Translations under genes and position numbers: made by a program | Notes under the pieces: generated by a model | The model's input: only the letters and a program-made list of their open reading frames with translations | Databases searched by the model: none | What the model was told of the DNA's origin: nothing | In this document: positions 8,455-17,417 of the stretch, in pieces | How the letters are laid out: the number at the start of each line of letters is the position of its first letter | Position numbering within the stretch: the stretch's first letter is position 1 | NCBI GenBank assembly: GCA_944390935.1 | Contig: CALXRU010000007.1 | Coordinates: forward strand, 1 to 64,000 | Length of the DNA stretch: 64,000 nt | Source of the DNA: Acidaminococcaceae bacterium | GTDB taxonomy: Bacteria; Bacillota; Negativicutes; Acidaminococcales; Acidaminococcaceae | Direction: 5' to 3'

Positions 8455-9468
8455 TTATTTTTGAACGGGGTTTTTATCAACTTCCATGTCCTGTTCCGTA
8501 CCGGCAATCATTTTACGCATATCGGTATCGGCGTTGATGTTGTTCATACGGTAATAATCCATCACGCCAAGGCGGCCGTTTTGCAGTGCATCCGCCAGTG
8601 CGGCAGGCACTTTGGCTTCTGCTTCCACAACTTTGGCCTGCATTTCCTGCGTGTAGGCTTTCATTTCCTGTTCTTTGGCAACGGCCATGGCGCGGCGTTC
8701 TTCCGCACGGGCCTGCGCAATGCGTTTATCGGCTTCCGCCTGGTCGGTCTGCAATGCTGCGCCGATGTTGCGTCCTACATCGACATCCGCAATATCAATC
8801 GAAAGAATTTCAAACGCAGTACCGGCGTCAAGCCCTTTGGCAAGTACGGTGCGGGAAATGTAATCCGGGTTTTCCAGCACGTCGGTGTGGCTGCTGGCAG
8901 AACCGACATTGGTAACAATGCCTTCGCCTACGCGGGCGATAATGGTTGCTTCGCCTGCACCGCCGACCAGCCTGTCAATATTGGCGCGCACGGTAACACG
9001 TGCTTTAACTTTCAGTTCAATGCCGTTTTTGGCAACAGCGGAAACTACCGGCGTTTCGATAACCTCCGGGTTAACGCTCATCTGCACTGCTTCCAGCACG
9101 TTGCGGCCTGCAAGGTCGATAGCGCAGGAACGCTCAAAAGTCAGGGGAATCTGCGCACGATGCGCGGCAATTAAAGCGTCGATAACGCGGTCAACATTGC
9201 CGCCTGCCAGGTAATGCGCCTCCAGCTGGTTGACGTTAACATCCATGCCTGCCTTGTTGGCCTTAATCAGCGGCAGCACAATCTGCGAAGCGGGAACGCG
9301 GCGCAAACGCATGCCGATTAAGTTGAAAATGCCGACGTTGACACCGGCAGCAATGGCCGAAATCCACAATCCCAGCGGCACAAAATTAAAAAACAACGCA
9401 ATAACGGCGATGATGATAATTACGGAAATCAACCCGCCGCTGAATAAAAAGCTCAGTAACAAATCCAT
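8455..9468 (-). CDS. floA: Flotillin-like protein FloA
   Basis: 337 aa. Two hydrophobic segments near the N-terminus (about residues 8-60) are followed by an SPFH-like domain ([25 protein letters not shown]) and an Ala/Glu-rich coiled coil with the FloA signature ([20 protein letters not shown]). FloA proteins scaffold functional membrane microdomains and affect membrane fluidity and secretion. The ATG at 9468 has AAAGGATG upstream. It lies 15 bases after nfeD, the canonical nfeD-floA pair, and just before a small membrane-anchored unknown. Confidence 0.95.
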   Translation of the reverse strand: MDLLLSFLFSGGLISVIIIIAVIALFFNFVPLGLWISAIAAGVNVGIFNLIGMRLRRVPASQIVLPLIKANKAGMDVNVNQLEAHYLAGGNVDRVIDALIAAHRAQIPLTFERSCAIDLAGRNVLEAVQMSVNPEVIETPVVSAVAKNGIELKVKARVTVRANIDRLVGGAGEATIIARVGEGIVTNVGSASSHTDVLENPDYISRTVLAKGLDAGTAFEILSIDIADVDVGRNIGAALQTDQAEADKRIAQARAEERRAMAVAKEQEMKAYTQEMQAKVVEAEAKVPAALADALQNGRLGVMDYYRMNNINADTDMRKMIAGTEQDMEVDKNPVQK

Positions 9469-9483
9469 TTAATGCACATCCTT

Positions 9484-9954
9484 TCAGTTATTTATCTGCT
9501 TAACAAGCAGCTTGCTGCCTTCAATTTTAACAATTTCAATTTCAGCGTCCTTGTCTATGTAATCGCCAAAGCTGACAACGTCCACACGCTCACCGTCAAT
9601 AACGGCGGTGCCTGCCGGACGCAGCGGCGCAATTACCTTACCCTTTTTGCCAAGATAAGCGGAATAATCACCGGCGCCGGTATAACCTTCGCTGTTCTTC
9701 TGCTTTTCGCGCAGTACAAACGGGTTCCAGCTTAAAGACGACGGCACAAGCCAGAACAGCAGCGCGCAGATTGCCGCCAGCACTGCCACCGTACCGCCGA
9801 CGATTATGAATGCGTCCCAACCGCCGCCGAGAAAATAATAAAAGCCTGCCATCATCGACACAAAGCCGACCGCGCCTAAAATTCCGCCCGGCACGACAAG
9901 CTCAAGCCCAATCAAAACAACACCTGCCACAAGCAGCACCGTATCCAGCAACAT
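9484..9954 (-). CDS. nfeD: NfeD-family membrane protein
   Basis: 156 aa. Three hydrophobic segments fill the first 80 residues (LLVAGVVLIGLELVVPGGIL, then VSMMAGFYYFLGG and IIVGGTVAVLAAICALLFWL). The C-terminal 65 residues form the small OB-like NfeD domain (LGKKGKVIAPLRPAGTAVIDG). This is the short form, without the N-terminal serine-protease domain of long NfeD proteins. It partners flotillins, and floA follows after 15 bases. The ATG at 9954 has GGAGGTGATTGG upstream, and it is the first gene after a sigma-A-type promoter at 9988-10016. Confidence 0.93.
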   Translation of the reverse strand: MLLDTVLLVAGVVLIGLELVVPGGILGAVGFVSMMAGFYYFLGGGWDAFIIVGGTVAVLAAICALLFWLVPSSLSWNPFVLREKQKNSEGYTGAGDYSAYLGKKGKVIAPLRPAGTAVIDGERVDVVSFGDYIDKDAEIEIVKIEGSKLLVKQINN

Positions 9955-9987
9955 CCAATCACCTCCGAAAAAAACACTTATAATAAT

Positions 9988-10016
9988 ATTATATCAAAAT
10001 ATTAAACAACGGGCAA
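9988..10016 (-). promoter_or_regulatory. Promoter of the nfeD-floA-...-divIVA run
   Basis: On the minus strand TTGCCC (10011-10016) and TATAAT (9988-9993) are separated by 17 bases, and the -10 is preceded by TG at the extended position. It lies 34 bases upstream of the nfeD ATG. The -35 box coincides with the U-tract of the terminator of the preceding tRNA unit. No convincing terminator was found downstream until the window edge, so it may drive up to 12 genes. Confidence 0.7.
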
Positions 10017-10049
10017 AATAAAAAACGCTGTAGCGTAAACTACAGCGTT
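10017..10049 (-). terminator. Intrinsic terminator after tRNA-Asn
   Basis: A 10-bp perfect stem (AACGCTGTAG with CTACAGCGTT; 10024-10033 and 10040-10049) with a 6-base loop is followed on the minus strand by a T-rich run. It ends the tRNA-Asn transcript and, since no terminator is seen after cbiC, probably also read-through from the cobalamin operon. Confidence 0.85.
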
Positions 10050-10058
10050 GAACTTCAA

Positions 10059-10134
10059 TGGCTCCCCGAGTAGGACTCGAACCTACGACGCCCTGATTAA
10101 CAGTCAGGTGTTCTACCGGCTGAACTATCGGGGA
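10059..10134 (-). tRNA. tRNA-Asn (anticodon GTT)
   Basis: A 76-base cloverleaf. Acceptor strands TCCCCGA and TCGGGGA pair perfectly, and discriminator G is followed by an encoded CCA (10059-10061). The anticodon arm is CCTGA-CTGTTAA-TCAGG with GTT at 10099-10101, and the T arm contains GGTTCGAGTCC. It has its own promoter (10152-10180) and terminator. The anticodon reads AAC/AAU asparagine codons. Confidence 0.96.
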
Positions 10135-10151
10135 ATTTATTGACAAAAGTT

Positions 10152-10180
10152 ATTATAATCTTTTATCGCATTGATGTCAA
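10152..10180 (-). promoter_or_regulatory. Consensus promoter of tRNA-Asn
   Basis: TTGACA (10175-10180) and TATAAT (10152-10157) on the minus strand with a 17-base spacer are both perfect consensus boxes, as expected for a stable RNA gene. It begins six bases after the cbiC stop codon and initiates about 10 bases before the mature tRNA 5' end. Confidence 0.9.
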
Positions 10181-10185
10181 TAATT

Positions 10186-10812
10186 TTATCGCGTCAGCTT
10201 GTAAATAAGCGCGTTGCAGATAGCCGCCGCCACATTGCTGCCGCCCTTGCGACCAACGGCGACGATGTAAGGCACGCCGGTCTGCATGATGATTTCCTTG
10301 GATTCCACAACATTAACAAAGCCGACCGGCACGCCGATAACCAGCGCCGGTTTGATTTTACCTTCCTTTACCAGTTCGTCAAGGCGTACCAGCGCGGTCG
10401 GTGCATTGCCAACGGCGATGATAACAGGGCCTTCAACGGTGCAGGCTTTTCCCATGCAGGCTGCCGCACGGGTGCTGCCTGCTTCTTTAGCACGCGCCGC
10501 CACGTCCGGGTCTGCCATAAAGCAAACTGCTTTTGCGCCTAATTTTGCCAGCCCCATTTTATTGATGCCGGTGCAGGCCATGTTGGTATCGGTAACAATC
10601 GTTGCGCCGTTTTTCAAAGCCTCCAGCGCTTTTTCAACAGCGCCTTCGGAAAAGCGCATGTTGCGTGCGTAGTCAAAATCTGCCGAAGTATGGATAACAC
10701 GCTTAACAATGCTCAGTTTTTCCGGGTCGATTTGCAGTTCACCCAGTTCTTCGCCGATAATTTCCATGCTGCGTTTTTCAATATCCGCAGGCAGTACATT
10801 TTGTAATTTCAT
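10186..10812 (-). CDS. cbiC: Cobalt-precorrin-8 methylmutase
   Basis: 208 aa, full family length. CbiC moves the C11 methyl group to C12, turning (cobalt-)precorrin-8 into cobyrinic/hydrogenobyrinic acid. The catalytic-histidine motif RVIHTSADFDYA is at about residues 38-49, and the motifs TDTNMACTGIN and IGVPVGFVNVVESKE are present. It is the last gene of the riboswitch-controlled operon, 12 bases after cobO, with a strong AGGAGG ahead of the ATG at 10812. No terminator lies between it and the tRNA-Asn promoter. Confidence 0.95.
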   Translation of the reverse strand: MKLQNVLPADIEKRSMEIIGEELGELQIDPEKLSIVKRVIHTSADFDYARNMRFSEGAVEKALEALKNGATIVTDTNMACTGINKMGLAKLGAKAVCFMADPDVAARAKEAGSTRAAACMGKACTVEGPVIIAVGNAPTALVRLDELVKEGKIKPALVIGVPVGFVNVVESKEIIMQTGVPYIVAVGRKGGSNVAAAICNALIYKLTR

Positions 10813-10824
10813 AATTTCCTCCTG

Positions 10825-11349
10825 TTACTTTTCAATGCCTTCGCGCGCCATAATGCCCCTGTCCATCGGGTGTTTTACCTTGCGCACTTCCGATACGTAA
10901 TCGGCAAGCTCTATCAGTCTGGCGGACGGGTTGCGCCCGCTCATAACCACTTCCAGGTTTTCCGGCTTGTTCAGCAAAAATTCAATCAGCCTGTTTTCAT
11001 CAAACACTCTGGCGTTAATTGCTCCGATAACTTCATCCAGCACCAGCAGCGCATAATTGCCGCTGCGGACTTTTGCCAGCACCATGTCAAACATTTTGTT
11101 ATGTTCAAGCAGCAGTGCGTGTTTTTCCTCATCGTTCATCTGAAAGGTAAATTTTTTGCTTTCCTTGCCGCGCATAACTTCAATATCCGGCAATTTGGCC
11201 AGCGAATACAATTCGCCGCTGTCGCGGCTTTTTAAAAACTGCACCAGCAGAACTTTCTTGCCGCGCCCGGCGCAGCGCACCGCAAGCCCGACGGCAGCAG
11301 TTGTTTTGCCCTTGCCGTCGCCGCAGTAAATATGTGTTAAACCAAACAT
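10825..11349 (-). CDS. cobO: Corrinoid adenosyltransferase (CobO/BtuR family)
   Basis: 174 aa. Transfers the adenosyl group of ATP to reduced corrin cobalt, forming the Co-C bond of adenosyl-corrinoids. The Walker A motif GDGKGKTTAAVG is at residues about 9-20; LLVQFLKS and the LLVLDEVIGAI Walker B segment follow, as in CobA/CobO/BtuR. I place the start at the ATG at 11349, one base after the cobQ stop; an in-frame GTG at 11358 would overlap cobQ by eight bases and is close to an AGAGG. It lies between cobQ and cbiC in the operon. Confidence 0.95.
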   Translation of the reverse strand: MFGLTHIYCGDGKGKTTAAVGLAVRCAGRGKKVLLVQFLKSRDSGELYSLAKLPDIEVMRGKESKKFTFQMNDEEKHALLLEHNKMFDMVLAKVRSGNYALLVLDEVIGAINARVFDENRLIEFLLNKPENLEVVMSGRNPSARLIELADYVSEVRKVKHPMDRGIMAREGIEK

Positions 11350-11350
11350 T

Positions 11351-12880
11351 TTAAACACCGGCCTCTAAAATTTCGTAAACCTTCTGCATATCGATATTCT
11401 TTCTGATGTTGTCAGCCAGAATATCGTACTGCTGTTTTTTGTACTCGTCAAAGTTGATGACTTTGATGTCGTCGCTGCTCATGCCTTTTTTGGCAAGCAG
11501 TGCTTCCACAACGGCGGCAGCTACACCTTCGCTGTCAAAAATGCCGTGTACGTAAGTGCCGTAAACATTCATCACGCCTTCAACATGCTGCGCGCCCTCC
11601 GGCATTACGCCGCCTTCTTCATAAATCGGCTGCATCTGTGTCAGCGCGTTGGCTTTATCAAATTCGGTTACGCCGGAATGGATTTCGTAGCCGTAAAATT
11701 CCTTGCCGCTGAGGTTTGCAAAAACGCCCTGCACCTTGCCGAAGTGTCCGTCCACGCGGATAGTGCGTTTCTTTTCGGCAAAAATTGTTTCAACATCCAG
11801 CAGGCCGATACCGGCAGTGTCGCCGCCTTCTTCAACGCCATACGGGTCGCTGAGGTTTTTGCCCAGCATCTGGTAACCGCCGCAGACGCCGAAGATAACC
11901 GTGCCTTTGCTGGCGTGCTTCAGGAGTTCGGCTTCAAAGCCGCTCTGGCGCAGCCATTTAAGGTCGCCGATGGTGTTTTTAGTGCCCGGAATGATAATCA
12001 TATCCGGATTTTTTAAATCCTGCACCTTATCGACATAACGCAGCGATACGCCCGGGATAAGTTCAAACACGTTAAAATCGGTGTAGTTGGACATACGCGG
12101 AATACGCACAACGGCGATATCGACGGCTTTCACCTCGGTATGCTCCGTCAGGCGTTCAGAAAGGCTGTCCTCGTCCTCGATATCGACATGCAGCATCGGC
12201 ACAACGCCGATAACCGGCACGCCCGTTTTTTCTTCAATCATTTTCAAACCGGGGCGCAGAATTTCCACGTCGCCGCGGAATTTATTGATGATAACGCCTT
12301 TTACCATGGCGCGTTCTTCCGGTTCAAGCAGCATCAGCGTGCCGTAAATGGAAGCAAACACGCCGCCGCGGTCGATATCTGCCACAAGCAAAACAGGAGC
12401 ATTTGCCATTTTTGCCATGCCCATGTTGACGATGTCGTCCGTTTTGATATTGATTTCCGCCGGGCTGCCCGCACCTTCGATAACGATGATGTCGTTTTTA
12501 TCCGCAAGGCCATTAAAAGCTTTCATAATTTCCGGCTTTAAGGTATGCTTCATTTTAAAATATTCTGCCGCCGTCATCGTGCCAATCGGCTCGCCGTTGA
12601 CGATAACCTGCGAACCGCAGTCGCTGGTCGGTTTCAGCAGAATCGGGTTCATGGCAACGTCAGGCTCAATGTTGGCAGCTTCAGCCTGCACCACCTGTGC
12701 CCTGCCCATTTCCGCGCCGGTGCGCGTTATAAAAGAGTTAAGGGCCATGTTCTGCGATTTGAACGGCGCCACCTTATAGCCGTCCTGGTTGAACACACGG
12801 CACAGCCCTGCCGTTACAAGGCTTTTGCCCGCATTTGACATTGTTCCCTGAACCATTATTGTTTTGGCCACGTTAATCAC
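11351..12880 (-). CDS. cobQ: Cobyric acid synthase (amidotransferase)
   Basis: 509 aa. Amidates side chains b, d, e and g of adenosylcobyrinic acid a,c-diamide using glutamine and ATP. The N-terminal dethiobiotin-synthetase-like ATPase ([20 protein letters not shown]) is followed by a class I glutamine amidotransferase domain with nucleophile motif [11 protein letters not shown] (about residue 330) and a late conserved histidine ([12 protein letters not shown]). The start is uncertain: GTG at 12880 (overlapping the preceding gene by eight bases) or GTG at 12871. Both are near GGGAG, and homologues commonly begin at the latter (AKTIMVQGT). Equivalent to cbiP in Salmonella naming. Confidence 0.95.
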   Translation of the reverse strand: MINVAKTIMVQGTMSNAGKSLVTAGLCRVFNQDGYKVAPFKSQNMALNSFITRTGAEMGRAQVVQAEAANIEPDVAMNPILLKPTSDCGSQVIVNGEPIGTMTAAEYFKMKHTLKPEIMKAFNGLADKNDIIVIEGAGSPAEINIKTDDIVNMGMAKMANAPVLLVADIDRGGVFASIYGTLMLLEPEERAMVKGVIINKFRGDVEILRPGLKMIEEKTGVPVIGVVPMLHVDIEDEDSLSERLTEHTEVKAVDIAVVRIPRMSNYTDFNVFELIPGVSLRYVDKVQDLKNPDMIIIPGTKNTIGDLKWLRQSGFEAELLKHASKGTVIFGVCGGYQMLGKNLSDPYGVEEGGDTAGIGLLDVETIFAEKKRTIRVDGHFGKVQGVFANLSGKEFYGYEIHSGVTEFDKANALTQMQPIYEEGGVMPEGAQHVEGVMNVYGTYVHGIFDSEGVAAAVVEALLAKKGMSSDDIKVINFDEYKKQQYDILADNIRKNIDMQKVYEILEAGV

Positions 12881-14003
12881 TCGCTCCCATTAAAAATTTG
12901 TGTATATCATGGTAAGCGCCAATTTCCGGCGCATTGTCATCACTGTTAATTTCGGCTGCCACTACCGGTACTTTGCCTGCGCTGTGCTTGCCGGTAACAC
13001 AGCTGGTTACATGGTCGCCGCAGATAAGTATTTTCAGCGGCTGTTTTACATTTTGCAGCACCGCGCCGATAAATTCCTTATCAATGCGCGCGATAAAATC
13101 TGCCTTGCCGTTGTAATCGTAACGGTGCGCCGCTTCATCGCTGCCGTTAAAATGCGCAAGCACAAAATCGTAATCCTGCAAAAATTGCAGCGTCTGCCCT
13201 GTCTTGGCGCTGATATCGGTATCAATATCGGCCGTTGTGCCCGGCAGCACCGGTGCAGGCATGTTCAGCGCGCGGGCAATGCCGCGTACAATCTCCGCCT
13301 TGCACACTGCCGCCCCGCGGATATTATGCAAACTTTCAAACGACGGCAGCACTTTGCGCTCCGAAGCGCCCCACGGGTAAATGCGGTAGCTGACGCCGTT
13401 TCTCGCAAAAGGTTTCAGCTTCGCCGTTGTTTCTTCTATAAAAGTTTTTAAAAGCAGCGATTTGTTTTTTAAATCGCTCAAAAGCTCATCAAAATTCTGC
13501 CCCATGCTTTCATGCGGCGGCGCGATTTTACAGTTATGCAGAATCTGCGGGTCGTTGTCCAATATCAGCAGGTTACGGTATTCCGACAGATGCATAAACT
13601 CAATGCCCTGCCACAGCTCGTTGCAGATTGCGGCGGCTTTGGCCATTTCATCGGGCGTAAGCCCCATGGCGTTAAACGATACCAGCCTGCCTTCGGCATC
13701 AACCGAAGCAAGGTTGCAGCGCAGCACCATTTCGTATTCGCTGATGTCGCGCCCGTTGGCCAAAAGCTCCAGATAAGCGCGGTTCAGCGGAAAGTCCTTC
13801 TGCTCCACGCCCAAGAGGCGCAAAATGCAGCCCAGGCTTTCTGCCGCAAAATCATTGCCGCAGATGCTTATCTCGCTGTAAGTACCGCGTTCCAGCAGTT
13901 TATCAATATTCGGATGTGAGGCAAATTCAAACGGCGTTTTGCCGCCAAACTGCGGTATCGGGTCGTCGCCCAAACCGTCAATTATCACCATCAGTGAGTG
14001 CAT
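12873..14003 (-). CDS. ApgM-like (archaeal-type iPGM, alkaline phosphatase superfamily) protein in the B12 operon
   Basis: 376 aa. The N-terminal metal-binding motif [11 protein letters not shown], the GCILRLLG segment and the C-terminal [21 protein letters not shown] (metal-ligand Asp-His and His) match the COG3635 archaeal-type cofactor-independent phosphoglycerate mutase family. It lies between cobD and cobQ, overlaps cobD by 26 bases, and the operon has no other nucleotide-loop phosphatase. I infer that it acts on a B12 intermediate, for example as a non-homologous alpha-ribazole-phosphate phosphatase, or on threonine phosphate, rather than in glycolysis. The ATG at 14003 has AAAGGAAG upstream. 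The family call is good; the role is inference. Confidence 0.8.
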   Translation of the reverse strand: MHSLMVIIDGLGDDPIPQFGGKTPFEFASHPNIDKLLERGTYSEISICGNDFAAESLGCILRLLGVEQKDFPLNRAYLELLANGRDISEYEMVLRCNLASVDAEGRLVSFNAMGLTPDEMAKAAAICNELWQGIEFMHLSEYRNLLILDNDPQILHNCKIAPPHESMGQNFDELLSDLKNKSLLLKTFIEETTAKLKPFARNGVSYRIYPWGASERKVLPSFESLHNIRGAAVCKAEIVRGIARALNMPAPVLPGTTADIDTDISAKTGQTLQFLQDYDFVLAHFNGSDEAAHRYDYNGKADFIARIDKEFIGAVLQNVKQPLKILICGDHVTSCVTGKHSAGKVPVVAAEINSDDNAPEIGAYHDIHKFLMGASD

Positions 14004-15054
14004 TGTGTACTTCCTTTAATGCTTTGGCAAATCTCATGTTGTCCGCATGCCTTTTAACGGCAATGCGGTAGTAATTGCCCTGTAAATTATGGTAATTGGC
14101 GCAGCTGCGGATTAAAAAGCCCTTTTTGGCAAGCTGCTCCTTTAAATCCAAAGGCTGCGGCATTTTAAAAAAGATGTAGTTCGCTTCCGAACCGTATGTT
14201 ACTGCGCCGCATTTTTGCAGCGCATTGGTTAAATAGCGGCGTTCTTTGGCAATCAGCGCTTTGGCTCTGGCAACGTATACCGTTTCGTCAAGCGCGGCAA
14301 TGCCTGCTTCCTGTGCCGGTGTTGATACGTTCCAGTCCTGCCCTACTTCGTGCAGACACAGCACCAAAACTTCATCTGCCGTAAGGCAATAGCCAAGGCG
14401 CAAGCCCGGCATGGCGTAAGTTTTGGTAAACGCCTTTAAAATAACAAGCTGTTTGTTGGCGGCAAGATGCGGCATCATGCTGTACGCTTTTTCTTCCGCC
14501 ACAAAATCCATAAAGCATTCGTCAATTAAAATACGGATGTTAAGCTGTTTGCATTTTGCAATAACCTGTTCCAGCAGCGCCTTGTCAATCAGCTTGCCGG
14601 TAGGGTTATTGGGGTTGCAGATAACAACCATGTCCAAGTCCGCCGTCAACTGCTTTAAAATATCGGGCTGCGGCTCAAAGCCGTGCTCCTCCTGCAAAAG
14701 GTAATAGCAAATATCGCAGTCCACGCTGCGCAGTGCCTTTTCATAATCGGCAAACGTCGGCGCCAAAAGCAGCGCTTTTTGGGGGCGCAGTGCCAGTGCC
14801 AGCTTAAAAAGCACATCGGCAGCGCCGTTGCTGAAAAATATATAATCCTGCGGCACGGCTAAAAATTTTGCCAGTTTAGCGCTTAAACGGCGGCAAAACG
14901 GGTCGGGGTAATCCACGCAGCCGTTAAGGGATTTTACAATAGCCTTTTTAACGGACTGCGGCAGCCCCAGCGGGTTAATGTTTGCCGAATAGTCCACTAT
15001 GTTGTTTTTACCGCTCGCGGTGTAAACATCGCCGCCGTGCACATAGGTATACAT
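13978..15054 (-). CDS. cobD: L-threonine-O-3-phosphate decarboxylase
   Basis: 358 aa, a class I aminotransferase-fold PLP enzyme. It makes (R)-1-aminopropan-2-ol O-2-phosphate, the arm attached by CbiB. Signatures: YSANINPLGLP near the N-terminus, VVICNPNNPTG and the PLP lysine motif ILKAFTKTYAMPGLRLGY (about residue 210). The ATG at 15054 lies three bases after the cbiB stop with GGAG in the cbiB end. It overlaps the apgM-like gene by 26 bases. Histidinol-phosphate aminotransferase is the main look-alike; the operon position favours CobD. Confidence 0.92.
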   Translation of the reverse strand: MYTYVHGGDVYTASGKNNIVDYSANINPLGLPQSVKKAIVKSLNGCVDYPDPFCRRLSAKLAKFLAVPQDYIFFSNGAADVLFKLALALRPQKALLLAPTFADYEKALRSVDCDICYYLLQEEHGFEPQPDILKQLTADLDMVVICNPNNPTGKLIDKALLEQVIAKCKQLNIRILIDECFMDFVAEEKAYSMMPHLAANKQLVILKAFTKTYAMPGLRLGYCLTADEVLVLCLHEVGQDWNVSTPAQEAGIAALDETVYVARAKALIAKERRYLTNALQKCGAVTYGSEANYIFFKMPQPLDLKEQLAKKGFLIRSCANYHNLQGNYYRIAVKRHADNMRFAKALKEVHNALTDGDN

Positions 15055-15057
15055 GCT

Positions 15058-16029
15058 TTACTCTCCAATTAAAAATATCTTAATCAAATAAACAAGCGAA
15101 AAGCTTAAAATGCTTAAAATGCAGGTCATGTACATCAGGCCGTTCATTTTTACAATGTCTCCGGCATCGGTCTTTTTCAGCTCGTCGCCAATGGTATCCT
15201 TCGGCACCCATTTGCCAAAGTAAAAATGCCCGCCGCCCAGCTTAATGCCAAGCGCACCGGCTGCCGCCGATTCCGTCATGGCCGAGTTGGGGCTTAAATG
15301 GTGCCGCCTGTCGCGTTTAAAAATACGCCACGAGCCTGCCGCATCCATATTGAGGAAATATGCCGCCGCTACCATTAAAAGGCCGGAAACGCGCGCCGGT
15401 ATAAAATTGGCAACGTCGTCCAGCTTAGCTGCGCAGCGCCCGAAATACAGATACTTATCGTTTTTATAGCCAACCATGGAATCCATGGTGTTGATTGCTT
15501 TATACAAAAATGCCAGCGGCGCACCGCCGATAAACATGAACAGCATCGGCGCAATTACGCCGTCGGAAGTGTTTTCCGCCACCGTTTCCACTGCGGCTTT
15601 GGCAACTTCTTCTTCCGTCAGCTCAGCCGTATCGCGCCCTACAATCCACGACAGTTTTTTGCGTGCTTCCGGCAGGTCGCCCGCCTGCAAAGCGTCGCAC
15701 ACCTGCATGGCTGCTTCCTTCAGCGAGCGCATGGCAAAAATCTGGTAGAACATAAAGGTTTCGATGATAAATGCCAGCACCGGGCTGTACATTTCCGCAA
15801 AATGCAGAATAAAATACGGCACGGCAAAGCTTACGCCCAGCACAATTACTACCAGCATAAACCCGCCCATCAACAGCCCTTCCGGCTTTTCACCGGTAAA
15901 GCGGCGCAGCACTTTTTCCGTTACGCTTATCAGCTTGCCGATAAAGCAAATCGGGTGCGGCAGCCAGCGCGGGTCGCCAAAAAGCAAATCCAAAACAAAC
16001 CCCAATATAATCGCAGTTAAAAGAACCAT
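15058..16029 (-). CDS. cbiB: Adenosylcobinamide-phosphate synthase
   Basis: 323 aa membrane protein with several hydrophobic segments. CbiB joins aminopropanol phosphate to adenosylcobyric acid. Family motifs: FGDPRWLPHPICFIGKLI near residue 15, AVETVAENTSDGVIAPM (about 150) and the HHLSPNSAMTESAAAGALGIKLGG segment (about 240-265). The ATG at 16029 has AAGGGTTT upstream. It is followed by cobD with its ribosome site in the last codons, consistent with coupled expression of substrate and ligase steps. Confidence 0.95.
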   Translation of the reverse strand: MVLLTAIILGFVLDLLFGDPRWLPHPICFIGKLISVTEKVLRRFTGEKPEGLLMGGFMLVVIVLGVSFAVPYFILHFAEMYSPVLAFIIETFMFYQIFAMRSLKEAAMQVCDALQAGDLPEARKKLSWIVGRDTAELTEEEVAKAAVETVAENTSDGVIAPMLFMFIGGAPLAFLYKAINTMDSMVGYKNDKYLYFGRCAAKLDDVANFIPARVSGLLMVAAAYFLNMDAAGSWRIFKRDRRHHLSPNSAMTESAAAGALGIKLGGGHFYFGKWVPKDTIGDELKKTDAGDIVKMNGLMYMTCILSILSFSLVYLIKIFLIGE

Positions 16030-16054
16030 ACTACAAACCCTTCATCATAAACAA

Positions 16055-17416
16055 TCATTTATTTTTGTAAGCCTCGCAGGCTTTAACAAAATTTTGTGCA
16101 AACTGCGGGTTGCCCCACAAATGCACATGCGGATAACCGGCGTAAAGGTTCGGCGTTGTGTAAACCGCCTCCCACGCTTTCGTGCCGGACGCCTTGGCAA
16201 CAGCAAAGGTATCGCCGTTATTGGTGCTGTCGGAATAATGGAACTCGTGCCCGTTAATCCCTTCGCCAGCCTTGCAAAGCAGGTTATCGCGCTTGGCGGT
16301 TAAAGTAACGTAGCCAAAACGGTTCAGGCGCTCCGTCATGTAGGTTTCGCCGCTTACGGCACCCACCCAGGCAAATTTTTCACCGCTTTTGGTGCGGAAG
16401 TAATCCATCAAATACATAAAGCCGCCGCATTCCGCCATGCACGGCAAACCCGCCGCCAATGCGGATTTAATGCTTTGGCGCATGCTTTCGTTATCCTGCA
16501 GTTCCTTGGCGTAAAGCTCGGGATAACCGCCGCCCAGATACAAACCGTCGCAATCAGGCAGCTTGCTGTCCGTCAACGGGCTGAAAGGTACAAGTTCCGC
16601 GCCGAGGCTTTCCAAAAGCTCCAGCGCGTCCTGATAATAAAAGCAAAAGGCTTTGTCCTCCGCCACGGCGATTTTTACATTGGCAAGGCGCTGCTGCTGC
16701 ATATCGGTATATGCCAGCACAGGCGCGCTGTTTGCAATTTTCAGCAGCGCATCAAAATCAATGCTCTTTTCCGCCTGTTCCGCCAGGCGGCTGATAATCT
16801 TCTGCAAGTCTTCAATTTCAGCGGCGGTAACGAGCCCCAGATGGCGGCTTTCAAAATTGCAGTTTTCCATGCGCGGCATATAGCCAACCAGCGGGATACC
16901 GGTTTCTTTTTCGATAGCTTCCTTATAAAACAGGTAGCTCATTGCCGTTACATTGTTTAAAACCGCACCGGCAACGCGCACATCGCTGCGGAAGTTCTTA
17001 AAACCATTAATCGTCGCCGCTATGGAAAGCGCCGCGCCCTTGGCGTTGACAACCAGAATTACCGGCGTCTGCGTCAGGCGCGCCAGATCGTAGGCACTGC
17101 CCTTCAGCGTCGTGCCCATGCCGTCAAAAAAGCCCATTGCGCCTTCCAGCACGGCAATATCGCAGTCCCTGCCGTTTTTGGCCAGCAGGTATTTTGCCGT
17201 TTCCTCCGGCAGCATGAACAAATCCAGATTGCGGGACTTGGCGCCGATAACGCGCGAATGGAACATCGGGTCGATATAATCCGGGCCGGATTTAAAGGCC
17301 GCCGTTTTCAAGCCCTTGTTCATCAGCGCTTTCAGCACCGCGCAGGTTAAAGTTGTCTTGCCGCTGCCGCTGGCAGGTGCAGCCAGCATAAAACGCGGCA
17401 AAGTCAGTTCTGCCAT
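16055..17416 (-). CDS. cbiA: Cobyrinic acid a,c-diamide synthase
   Basis: 453 aa. Amidates the a and c carboxylates of (cobalt-)cobyrinate. The N-terminal ATPase motif FMLAAPASGSGKTTLTCAVL, GFFDGMG and a C-terminal type I amidotransferase domain with nucleophile AECGGFMYLMD (about residue 330) and the late HEFHYSD motif are present. I chose the ATG at 17416: GGGTGA lies six bases upstream within the end of cbiET, whose stop is one base away. An in-frame GTG at 17425 would overlap. Confidence 0.95.
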   Translation of the reverse strand: MAELTLPRFMLAAPASGSGKTTLTCAVLKALMNKGLKTAAFKSGPDYIDPMFHSRVIGAKSRNLDLFMLPEETAKYLLAKNGRDCDIAVLEGAMGFFDGMGTTLKGSAYDLARLTQTPVILVVNAKGAALSIAATINGFKNFRSDVRVAGAVLNNVTAMSYLFYKEAIEKETGIPLVGYMPRMENCNFESRHLGLVTAAEIEDLQKIISRLAEQAEKSIDFDALLKIANSAPVLAYTDMQQQRLANVKIAVAEDKAFCFYYQDALELLESLGAELVPFSPLTDSKLPDCDGLYLGGGYPELYAKELQDNESMRQSIKSALAAGLPCMAECGGFMYLMDYFRTKSGEKFAWVGAVSGETYMTERLNRFGYVTLTAKRDNLLCKAGEGINGHEFHYSDSTNNGDTFAVAKASGTKAWEAVYTTPNLYAGYPHVHLWGNPQFAQNFVKACEAYKNK

Positions 17417-17417
17417 G

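Noticed and set aside
10059-10134. tRNA-Asn as an integration site of a mobile element
   Set aside because: No integrase, direct repeat of the tRNA 3' end or foreign gene block adjoins it; the B12 operon on one side and nfeD-floA on the other look native.
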